From: Verrucomicrobiales bacterium
GTDB taxonomy: Bacteria > Verrucomicrobiota > Verrucomicrobiia > Limisphaerales > UBA11320
Direction: 5' to 3'
DNA: 64,000 nucleotides
Assembly (NCBI GenBank): GCA_016793885.1
Contig: JAEUHE010000060.1
Location: 52,686 to 116,685, forward strand
The position numbers and the translations under genes were made by a program. The notes beneath the pieces are model-generated. The model ran no database searches. It worked only from the letters and a program-made list of their open reading frames with translations, and had not been told where the DNA came from. Below are positions 9,361-17,801 of the stretch, in pieces (position 1 is the stretch's first letter; each line of letters opens with the position of its first letter).

Positions 9361-12300
9361 ATGGCACTCGAAGGAGTTTCCTCGGCCAAACCAAGAGTCC
9401 ATCCATCCACTATTTCACCTCATATCCCTGACCATGAGTTGATTCGCATTATCGACTCCGGGAGCTATGGGACGGTATGGCTTGCCCGAAACATCATGGG
9501 CACTTACCGCGCCTTGAAAGTGGTGTATCGATCTACCTTCACGGACGACCGCCCCTATGATCGCGAGTTTCGGGGTATCCAGCGGTTTGAGCCCATCTCG
9601 CGTTCCCACGAAAGCCAGGTGGATATTCTCCACGTGGGCCGCAACGATACTGAAGGCTATTTTTACTACGTGATGGAGTTGGCTGATCCTGTGGATGGCG
9701 GAGACTTGCCTCCCTTGAGAAAGCAGGGCCTTCCGAGTGACGAAGCATCCGTGTCGGAAACACTCCAAACCGAATCCATCCGCAACTATCTCCCGCGCAC
9801 GCTGAAATCAGAATTGGCTCAATCGGCACTGGGGCGTCTTCCGGTAGCCGAGTGTTTGGAAATCGCACTTTCTCTCACCAAAGCGCTTCATCACCTGCAT
9901 TTGAGCGGACTGGTGCATCGCGATGTAAAGCCTTCCAACATCATCTTCGTTAATGGCATTCCGAAATTGGCTGACATCGGTTTGGTGACCGGGGTGGACG
10001 CAACGATGTCCAATGTTGGTACCGAGGGGTTTGCCGCGCCCGAAGGCACCGGGACACCTCAATCCGACATATACTCCTTGGGCAAGGTCCTCTATGAGAT
10101 CAGTACGGGAAAGGATCGACAGTCTTACCCCGAGCCCATCACTGAGCTCGGTTCCTGTCCGGACGCCGATCAGCTTCTGGAATTGGATGAAATCATTGCT
10201 CGGGCTTGCGCCTACGATCCTAAGCAGCGGTATCCATCTGCGCGGGCGATGCAGGAAGATTTACTCCTACTGCGCGCCGGGCATTCGGTCAAAAAGCTTC
10301 ATAGGCTTCAGCGGCGACTGGCTGCGGCAACAAGAGCGGTTGCGATAGCAGCCTGCCTTCTGGTGTTCGTAGGTGCAGGTTGGTACTATGCAGCAACCAA
10401 GGAACAGCAGGCAAATGCGGCTCGAAAAGAATTGGAAGCCATGCAAAAAGCAGAAGCCAAGGCTCGCCTTGCTGCAGAACAAGCGCTTTTTCAATCCAAA
10501 ATGAATCTCGCTCATGCCCTGCTTCAAACTCGAACGTCAGGACAGCGATTCCGGGCGTTGGATCTCATTCGAGAGGCGGCCAAGCATACCAATTCAACGG
10601 CGTTGCGGACTCTGGCTTTCCGAGCCTTTTCCTTACCCGACGCCATGCCTTGGCGCACGATACCCTCATTTCGTAAAGGACCCACGCGTGGGCTGGCTTT
10701 TGATCCCAATCTGAGACTTTACGCCACCAACGATCCATCTGGCGGTTTGATCGTTCGGTCGGTGGACAATGACGAGATCGTTTCTCAACTTGCGCCGCCG
10801 AGTGATTTGGAAGTGTCAACCCCTAAGCTGGCTCGTTGGACCTGGTCCAAGGATGATTCTTCGGTATATGGGCTCTACCAAGGTGGGGATTTTGTTATTT
10901 GGAACCCTCGCAATACTCAACATTTGGTCCCGCCGATGCGACTTCTAAAGGTTCATCGGGCGGCCTCCTATTTCGATGTTACTGCGGATGGAAAAGGGCT
11001 GATGAGTGTTCATCCCGGAGGGACTGAGTATCACGAGATTTCCACGGGCCATCGCCGATTTTTCGTCGAAGGTGTTAGCGGAGCCAGTCTGTTCAGCCCA
11101 AGAGGGGATCGATGGATGCTACACGCGGAAGAAAGTGTGAGGATTTTCGATGTCGTCCATGGTGCCACCATGGCTGAGTTGCCTGCAAGTGGAGGCCACG
11201 CCATTACCTGCGCCATTTGGATGGCCGATGGAGAGCATATCGCGGTTGCTGAGAGACCGGATGATAAGCTTGGTGATTGTATGGTTCATCTTTGGAATGT
11301 GACTACCAAGCAGAAGCGGAATTCCATCCGGGGACACCTTCATCACATTTCTGGGATGACTGAATTTTCAGGGGAAATTCTGATCACCACCTCTTGGGAC
11401 GCAAGCACATGTTTTTGGAATTCCGGCACGGGCGAGAAGCTGCTGGAACTTCAATGGGCTGGAAATGCGCTTCAGATCAGCCGGGACGGTGAGAGGTTGT
11501 GCTGGAGGGACTATCAGCTGCCGCGGTGGGATGTATGGAAGTGTAGTGTGGCACCTGAACTGAGGCGCACGCAATTGGAACAGGGCGGCTGGGTTGTGGA
11601 TCTATCCCCGCGGGGGCTGATTGCCGGTGGTAACGAAGAACATGGCGCACAGTTCTTGGCACTCATACCGGGAAGCAGGAGAATTGACTTGCCCAAAGGA
11701 ACGCAGGCGGCAAGGTTCAGCGGCGATTTCAATTCCCTCTATTGTCTTGGAAATTCCAAGGATGGAAAGGGGTTCTGGATGCAGATTCCTACCCCTGTTG
11801 AAGCTGTCCCTGTTAGTATATTCGAGATGTCCGCCCAACGCTGGCCTCTCTCACAATACGGCTATGATTGGTTTCGCCTTTCCGAGGATGAACAGCATGC
11901 CGTGATTCGGCATCGTGGAGGTTTTCAACTTCTGCACCTCGGAGACCCTCCCTCCATTGTAGAACCAGAAGCTAGCGGTTACTCCGACCTGACCATCAGT
12001 GGTGACGGAAAACTGGTGGCTGGCACTCAGAATAAAGGTCGGCAATCGATGATTCTTTGCCTATGGGATGGTAAAACTGGGAAATTGCTTCACCAACTGC
12101 CTCATGGTGTCGGTGAGGCTTCCCCGTGTCTAAGTCCTGACGGTCGGTGGTTGTTGGCTCGCCACCATAATTCAGACGGGTGGACAGTCTACAACACTCG
12201 GACAGGGAATATCCATACTGAATTGGCCTCGCCGCTCAAACGAGAATTTACTGCAGAGTTCAGTCACGATGGACATATGGTGGCATTGAGTTGTCGCGAC

Positions 12301-12504
12301 AAACACATACGGTTGGTGGCGACTGACAGTTGGGAGGAATTGGCAATTCTTCCCCACCAGGCCCTTCCGCGCAACCTGATGTTTTCCAGGGACGACGCAC
12401 AACTCTTATTCTCAGGGGAGACAGGAGGCGTGGAGATTTGGGACCTTCGGCGGATCCGGGAGCAACTGCGCAGCATGAATTTGGATTTCCCGTTTGTGCC
12501 ATGA
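9361..12504 (+). CDS. Membrane Ser/Thr protein kinase with C-terminal WD40-like propeller (1047 aa)
   Basis: Hanks-type kinase of the PknB group. The N-terminal kinase domain (about 24-300) has a glycine loop (GSYG, 34-37), Lys53 in ALKVV, the catalytic loop 'HRDVKPSN' (186-193, Asp188) and 'DIG' (205-207) in place of DFG, as often seen in this phylum. It continues with 'APEG' and 'SDIYSLGKVLYEISTG'. A transmembrane helix (about 322-345) follows, then a charged, Ala/Glu-rich coiled coil (350-385). Residues about 430-1040 form WD40-like repeats ('LWDGKTGKLLHQLP', 'IWDLRRIREQ'). The kinase end would be cytoplasmic; the side of the propeller is inferred to be periplasmic. A good ribosome site AAGGA (9351-9355) precedes the ATG. 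Probably signals together with the upstream ECF sigma factor. Confidence 0.92.
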   Translation: MALEGVSSAKPRVHPSTISPHIPDHELIRIIDSGSYGTVWLARNIMGTYRALKVVYRSTFTDDRPYDREFRGIQRFEPISRSHESQVDILHVGRNDTEGYFYYVMELADPVDGGDLPPLRKQGLPSDEASVSETLQTESIRNYLPRTLKSELAQSALGRLPVAECLEIALSLTKALHHLHLSGLVHRDVKPSNIIFVNGIPKLADIGLVTGVDATMSNVGTEGFAAPEGTGTPQSDIYSLGKVLYEISTGKDRQSYPEPITELGSCPDADQLLELDEIIARACAYDPKQRYPSARAMQEDLLLLRAGHSVKKLHRLQRRLAAATRAVAIAACLLVFVGAGWYYAATKEQQANAARKELEAMQKAEAKARLAAEQALFQSKMNLAHALLQTRTSGQRFRALDLIREAAKHTNSTALRTLAFRAFSLPDAMPWRTIPSFRKGPTRGLAFDPNLRLYATNDPSGGLIVRSVDNDEIVSQLAPPSDLEVSTPKLARWTWSKDDSSVYGLYQGGDFVIWNPRNTQHLVPPMRLLKVHRAASYFDVTADGKGLMSVHPGGTEYHEISTGHRRFFVEGVSGASLFSPRGDRWMLHAEESVRIFDVVHGATMAELPASGGHAITCAIWMADGEHIAVAERPDDKLGDCMVHLWNVTTKQKRNSIRGHLHHISGMTEFSGEILITTSWDASTCFWNSGTGEKLLELQWAGNALQISRDGERLCWRDYQLPRWDVWKCSVAPELRRTQLEQGGWVVDLSPRGLIAGGNEEHGAQFLALIPGSRRIDLPKGTQAARFSGDFNSLYCLGNSKDGKGFWMQIPTPVEAVPVSIFEMSAQRWPLSQYGYDWFRLSEDEQHAVIRHRGGFQLLHLGDPPSIVEPEASGYSDLTISGDGKLVAGTQNKGRQSMILCLWDGKTGKLLHQLPHGVGEASPCLSPDGRWLLARHHNSDGWTVYNTRTGNIHTELASPLKREFTAEFSHDGHMVALSCRDKHIRLVATDSWEELAILPHQALPRNLMFSRDDAQLLFSGETGGVEIWDLRRIREQLRSMNLDFPFVP

Positions 12505-12552
12505 AAGTGGCTGGCTGATGATCCATGTTTCATAAGTGGTGCATGGAAAATA

Positions 12553-12588
12553 GTCTGTGTCCGCATTGACACCGTGGGGGGCACAGAC
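12553..12588. terminator. Hairpin between convergent kinase and SIR2 genes
   Basis: GTCTGTGTCC (12553-12562) pairs with 12579-12588 over 10 base pairs (one G-U) around a 16-base loop. It lies 48 bases after the kinase stop and about 190 bases after the end of the oppositely oriented SIR2 gene. There is no T run, so an intrinsic terminator is only possible; it could also protect mRNA ends. Its loop and 3' arm resemble part of the tRNA-Val gene (see findings). Confidence 0.35.
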
Positions 12589-12779
12589 AACCTCCTGTTC
12601 TGTTCAGCGTTCCAGCCCGTCCCTTCTCGCCACTCGTTATTGCCCCTGCGCGTCCCCTAGCGATCTTCCGTCAACAGAATGGCAAGCCGATATGGGCTGG
12701 TTGTTGAAAAGTAGGTTCGGGGCATCGCCAGCCTCCCTGGAGCGGTTTCTCGAATTTCGTTTCTCCACGCGACCTAACC

Positions 12780-15700
12780 TCATCTCCGGCGGGACTTCCG
12801 TAATGGCCGTACGGTTTTCCGCTTTCTGAGCTGCTCTCTGAATTTGGCTAACCCGTCAATGCAGTTCTTCAGCAGAGGCATCTTACCCACCTCGTAGCCT
12901 CCAACGAGCTCGAACTTTTCCATTAAGACGTCGGACGCGGCCGGGTTCTCCCTTAGCATCCGACCTCCGTCCGACCTTACGCAAGCTTTGGAAAAGTAGA
13001 ATGCCAGCCTGAGTCGCCGGAACGGGTCATCAGGCCACACAGCCCGCCCCAGCTCTACGATACGCAGCAGCTCCTCCGGACGCTCCACGTTTTTTCTCCA
13101 TGCCAGAGGCCTGTAGTGAAGATCTTCTTCTCGTGGAAGGGAGGCGAATAGCCTCAGTTTCAGCGTGCAGAGACGCCCCCACCACTGCGTCGTGCGAATT
13201 TTTCCCGAAAGCAGCTTCTCAGCATTTTCCAAACTTGCCCAGCAATCATCCAGCTTGGCCGTAAGGAGGCGCTCCCCCTGAATACCTTGGAGTTCCTCCC
13301 ATGGGCCATACTGTTCACTCCATTGGTCGGCGAGGGTCTTTGCCTTCGCATCTGATCGCGCTCCTCGGGGAGTTTGCCAATAAGTCAGGGCTCGCATCAG
13401 GCCCTGATCTTCATTTCTCGTTGCCTTGGTCTGCTGCCGCGGCTCCAACTTTCCAAGACAGCGGAGGTTTTGAATCATTAGCGCCTGCTGTAAATGGACC
13501 TCCCCGCGCCGCAGCTCTATGATCGCGATCTCCCCGCCCTCCTGTTTTCGGGGCAGCTTGGAGAGCAATGCCTCCGCTTCGTTGAGCCGCCGGTACGCCT
13601 GGTGAAACCTCCCAAGCCGGGCTAACGCCAGGGCCAGAAGGCATAAGCCCTCACTGCGCAGTGATCGTTCGAACTCGATGAGGGATGGGGGGCAAAGGTC
13701 GCAAAGATCGGAGATGATCCGTGTTAGAATGGTTAACTCCTTCCATACCTCCCGACCTGCTAAGCTAGAAGGAATCAGGAAGATAGTATGATCTTCAGGC
13801 TTTTCGCTCAACTTGAGCGTTTGCACAAAGTCCAGGATCTTCGCCCTACGAACGTGTTGATAGGCCAGCTTATCAAGTGCTGAGATGAGCGGGGGGAGCA
13901 ACTCGCAGACGCCCGCCTCGCTGAGCTTCCCGTGAATCGATTTTCGCAGGCTGACGTAGATGTTATCCGGCTTCTTGATCAGCGTGGACACCACCGATTC
14001 AAGAGTCTCGTTCAGGAGCCGCGCACTTGGGTTTTTAGCGGGGGCTTTCAGTTTGAAGTTGCGTCGCCAGTCCTTAGCTTTCTGGCTTGTGGTCGCCTCT
14101 GCGAACAGTTCGGGCTTCTCAATCTCGAGTTCGCTCACGCTGGCACCTTCCTGGTTACCTTGGAGTTGGCAGGCAGCCAGCAAAGGCGAGCTTGGGAGTG
14201 CGAGTTCCCGCGCGAAACTGTGCCGGCTGATGGTAAGCTCGTCGGCTAGCTCGCGAACCAAAGCTAGCCCATGTTCGGCACTCGCGAACTTGGCATCCTT
14301 GAGGGGTTGGCTACCTGAGGAGGTGGCGCCATAGAGGTCTTCATGCACTTGGCTGATCTTGCCCAGTGTTTGCGCGATGGCTTCCTCGTTGAACCACGCC
14401 TCCGCTGCCGGGCGGTCCAGCCAGAACAGCAGCGACGTGCGCCCCAGCTTTACCAGTTTGACCAGCTCCGTGAGGGCGCGAACGAACAGGAATCTGCGGT
14501 AACGCGTGATGCTTTCTGGTGAGTCTTCTTCCGGCGTCATCGGGCTGCTCGGCCTGCGTGCGATCGGCACTGCTTTGATACTTTGGAAGAGATGGTAATA
14601 GGCCTCGCACATCGGCACCGCGTGGAAGGTTGTGCAATAGGCTCGGAAATACCACTTCGCCGCCCAATAGTGTCCCCGCGCCTCCAGCTGAGCAGGCCAG
14701 TCTGTAACCCTGTCACTACCATTGGGGTCTCCGGACGGAAGCCCTGCCGCCGATTCCAGCAAATGTCTTACGCCCAGCCTGCCATCCCGGTAATACCAAT
14801 GGTTACCACCTGGCTTTCGCCAAAGCAGGCCACGATCTCGATAGACTTCGAGATACGCTTCTGCGTCCCGTTTTCGGACCCAATCGTTGTCCAGGCCGCA
14901 ACTGCTCCTCGCGAAGGGCGAAGGCATCACAGGTTCGGTCGTAAAGACGTTGTGTGGTCGAGACCGGCGGTACAGTGTCGACATGTAGAGAAACCGCATC
15001 TCGTCGACGATGCCACCCCAGTCTTCGTCCCCATGCGTGCCTGAGTGCATATAGGCTTTCCAGAGCCGGTCGGTTACAACTGCATCCAAGGTTTTAAGGA
15101 TCGGGTTCTCAGTCTGCGTTGGCTTGCATCGGATCACTTCCATCCGATCTGGGATTATCCGCTGTTTATCCCTTTCAATGGACAGATCAGCCCAGTCAGC
15201 TCTTGGCTCGATGTTCTCCGCCTCAGGCTTGTGGCTCATGGATGGAGGGGTCTTCATCCGCAGAAAGCGGCCCCGTTTCTCTAAAGCCAGCCTTCGCAAA
15301 GCGTCGGCTGTTCGGTTGAGTTCGGCCGCCTTCTCCTTCCAGGAGTCAACCCGTTGCCGAGTCAGCGGCGCGTAGATGATCACAAACCCAAGCCTCGAAA
15401 GAGCGGTGATGATGCAGTGAAATGTCCGGTAGCTTTTTTCGGTCCAAGGTGAACCGTCCCACCCTGCACACATCCCCGGGACGTTCCGACCGTAGAGGCA
15501 TATCGCGAACCTTTCAGGTTGGATTCCCAGGTAGTTTACACTCTTTTGAACGATTCCTTGCCACGCCGCAATGGTAGGCCCATCCCAGTCGTTCTGGGGT
15601 TCCGTTACCATCTGCTTGAGGCGTATGGGTAAGAGGACGGCATGTTCCAATTGAAATCGCCCAAGCCTAAGGGAAATGACTTGAAGTAGGTTGTGAAGCA

Positions 15701-17489
15701 GCGACTCGGCGTCGGCGAAGTCTTCCATCTCAAGCCAGATCGACGAATATTTTCGGTGCGCCAGTTCCGTTAGTGCGTCCTTGAGAATCCCCGTGAGGCC
15801 TGTTCCCCTGTTAGCTGCGGAGTTGGGATCGGTCGGGCAGGCCTCTATGCAGAAGGGCAGCCACTTTGCAGATTGGGCTCGTGATTTCGGGTTGATTGAC
15901 TTTTTATCAGAGGACTGCCTCAAGTGATCCTCGACCTCCTTCGTTCGAGCGACCACTCGAGAAACAATGTTGTTCACCTCCTTGGCGTGGCCAGAACCCT
16001 TGGTTGCGCCTTGGGACGGATCCCATAACTCTGGAGGAACATCATGGGAATAGTGATAGCTGAAACCACCCTTGGGCAGGCTCAAGGTGATTTCTTGGTA
16101 AAGCTCCAGGAATAGCAGGTCGCTACGGTCGGTGATCGTGGCGAAAATCCGCTGCCTCGGACCATTCCAGTAGGCTTCTTCGGGAAAGAGTGACCCCAAT
16201 CTCTCGAGATCATTGCGATTATAGCATACCCAGAAAAGCTTGGAGTCTGGAGAACGGTCCAGGACGTACTTGATCATCGAGATGCAGCGGGCGTCGTTGC
16301 CAGAGTAACCGCAAACGAGAAGATGCGTTGGAAGGAAGCCCTCTTCCCCAGACTTGTGCCCTTCCGCGGCTGGTGAGCGCCCTCGGACATAATCGAAGAA
16401 TTTTTCCTTGTCGGGCTGGAGTGGGATCTCGTCGAGGGAGAAGTCTGCCCGAGTTTCGATGAGGGACCCGTGGAGCTTCACGATACAGTTCATGGAGTGC
16501 ACGGTGTCGGCCGAGGGAAGTTCTCCCTTATTGCTCACTGGAATCTCCCTGTAGTAGAGGTCGAGTTGCTGAAATGCCTGCTCCTGGAGATCGTCGAAAT
16601 TTGTCGTCAGCACCATCCTCGCCCGAAATGGGCCGGAAAGATGACTGATCATGGAATGTGTCAGATTCGGCTTCCTTCCAACGGTGATGTGCGTGTTGAA
16701 CCGGTCAATGACACTTGGATCACGCTCCCCGACAAAAGTAGTTCCGATGGCCCGTTCATCCAAACTGCCTCCCTCCTTCCTTTTCCCACTTGGTCTGCGG
16801 ATTCTCAATCGGGCCAGAAATTCCAGCATCCCTCGCCAGTCATGAAGCGATCGGATGGCCTGCTCTACCACCGCCTCCTCCGACTCAGGGGAGAATCCAA
16901 CCCGGGTGAGCACCCCGCGGGCCTCGTCCTCTGCGTGAAATAACCGCAGCAACTGCTTGAGGCCGACATCGTCAACGTTCGTTTGCGGCCAAGAGCGGAG
17001 AATCGCCGGAACAAGTGGCCTTCGAAGGTGGGTATCCAGGTTCGCCGCAGTGAACTCCGGCTGAGGAGAGGAGTCGGCGTCTTCGGGGATCAAGCGCGCA
17101 AGGACCAGCGTAGCGCTTTGATCATCCCTGATGGCCTTCAGACCATGCTGTCGGCAAAGTAGGGCGAACTCCCTGAATACCCACTCTCGGGTGGTGTCCA
17201 CTTCCGAAGGCTTTGGGATCCGCGGCCACCCGTCGAGTTGGACGTTCCACCGGACGGCACCGGAGCCGAGGCACGCTTCGAGATCTCTGGCGGAGGCAAC
17301 ACTTCTGAAGATGGTCCACGTCAGATAGTCCACAAATTGAAGTCCTGTGATAATGCCCGATCTAGCGGACACTCCTGCACCGGTGAAGGGTGTGACTCCC
17401 CACCCGGCGCGGAGTTCACTGACGATACTTTTGATAAACCCCAGTTGAGTCTGAGGGGCGTAACGTTCCCGGGCAGGCTTGGAGAGCAT
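12780..17489 (-). CDS. SIR2-domain protein, probable NAD-depleting defence effector (1569 aa)
   Basis: The N-terminal SIR2 fold shows the NAD-binding 'FTGAGVSARSG' (residues 35-45), 'TTNFD' (about 295), 'KLHGS' with the catalytic-type His (about 340) and 'CGYSGND' (about 395). In large multidomain bacterial proteins this domain normally acts as an NADase that kills or stalls phage-infected cells. Residues about 530-790 look like a STAND-type sensor/ATPase region in outline ('WLEMEDFADAESLLHNLLQV', 'FAICLYGRN'), but the P-loop position reads 'RGTGLTG' without lysine. The rest is helical, probably repeat-like, and could bind a trigger. The ATG at 17489 is preferred; a TTG at 17525 adds 12 residues. 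The gene stands alone with no helper gene. The defence role is inferred from the family; the trigger is unknown. Confidence 0.75.
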   Translation of the reverse strand: MLSKPARERYAPQTQLGFIKSIVSELRAGWGVTPFTGAGVSARSGIITGLQFVDYLTWTIFRSVASARDLEACLGSGAVRWNVQLDGWPRIPKPSEVDTTREWVFREFALLCRQHGLKAIRDDQSATLVLARLIPEDADSSPQPEFTAANLDTHLRRPLVPAILRSWPQTNVDDVGLKQLLRLFHAEDEARGVLTRVGFSPESEEAVVEQAIRSLHDWRGMLEFLARLRIRRPSGKRKEGGSLDERAIGTTFVGERDPSVIDRFNTHITVGRKPNLTHSMISHLSGPFRARMVLTTNFDDLQEQAFQQLDLYYREIPVSNKGELPSADTVHSMNCIVKLHGSLIETRADFSLDEIPLQPDKEKFFDYVRGRSPAAEGHKSGEEGFLPTHLLVCGYSGNDARCISMIKYVLDRSPDSKLFWVCYNRNDLERLGSLFPEEAYWNGPRQRIFATITDRSDLLFLELYQEITLSLPKGGFSYHYSHDVPPELWDPSQGATKGSGHAKEVNNIVSRVVARTKEVEDHLRQSSDKKSINPKSRAQSAKWLPFCIEACPTDPNSAANRGTGLTGILKDALTELAHRKYSSIWLEMEDFADAESLLHNLLQVISLRLGRFQLEHAVLLPIRLKQMVTEPQNDWDGPTIAAWQGIVQKSVNYLGIQPERFAICLYGRNVPGMCAGWDGSPWTEKSYRTFHCIITALSRLGFVIIYAPLTRQRVDSWKEKAAELNRTADALRRLALEKRGRFLRMKTPPSMSHKPEAENIEPRADWADLSIERDKQRIIPDRMEVIRCKPTQTENPILKTLDAVVTDRLWKAYMHSGTHGDEDWGGIVDEMRFLYMSTLYRRSRPHNVFTTEPVMPSPFARSSCGLDNDWVRKRDAEAYLEVYRDRGLLWRKPGGNHWYYRDGRLGVRHLLESAAGLPSGDPNGSDRVTDWPAQLEARGHYWAAKWYFRAYCTTFHAVPMCEAYYHLFQSIKAVPIARRPSSPMTPEEDSPESITRYRRFLFVRALTELVKLVKLGRTSLLFWLDRPAAEAWFNEEAIAQTLGKISQVHEDLYGATSSGSQPLKDAKFASAEHGLALVRELADELTISRHSFARELALPSSPLLAACQLQGNQEGASVSELEIEKPELFAEATTSQKAKDWRRNFKLKAPAKNPSARLLNETLESVVSTLIKKPDNIYVSLRKSIHGKLSEAGVCELLPPLISALDKLAYQHVRRAKILDFVQTLKLSEKPEDHTIFLIPSSLAGREVWKELTILTRIISDLCDLCPPSLIEFERSLRSEGLCLLALALARLGRFHQAYRRLNEAEALLSKLPRKQEGGEIAIIELRRGEVHLQQALMIQNLRCLGKLEPRQQTKATRNEDQGLMRALTYWQTPRGARSDAKAKTLADQWSEQYGPWEELQGIQGERLLTAKLDDCWASLENAEKLLSGKIRTTQWWGRLCTLKLRLFASLPREEDLHYRPLAWRKNVERPEELLRIVELGRAVWPDDPFRRLRLAFYFSKACVRSDGGRMLRENPAASDVLMEKFELVGGYEVGKMPLLKNCIDGLAKFREQLRKRKTVRPLRKSRRR

Positions 17490-17801
17490 TATTACAGTTA
17501 AGCAGATTCCGCTACTCCTGTTCAATCACTATCAATCAGAACGGACCCACTCAACAAGGGGGAACTTCAGGTTGAATATGATGGTAGGAACTCCCCAGCC
17601 GATCCTGGTAGTGCCTATGAGGTGGTTCCTCGGCACTCACACCGATCGGTTCAATCGCTGCCGTAAACGTTTCGGCTGTCTTTTTATAAGAGTCAAAACT
17701 ATGAGAAGCCGTCTTCAACCGTCACGGGGGGATGCAGTCTTGGACTGGGCGGTTGTTTCGCCGAACTCTTGCAGGCTTTTCAGCTCGTAGAAAACTGAGG
17801 A
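17490..17801. other. Intergenic region upstream of SIR2 gene
   Basis: About 310 bases between the SIR2 start and the RCC1 gene stop, both on the minus strand. It presumably contains the SIR2 promoter; only a weak TTGAGT-N17-TAGTGA candidate was seen on the minus strand (near 17530-17560). No gene supported. Confidence 0.3.

Noticed and set aside
17701..17790. Short plus-strand frame (ATG 17701) upstream of the SIR2 gene as a helper gene
   Set aside because: It is only 29 codons long and has no recognisable motif or ribosome site.
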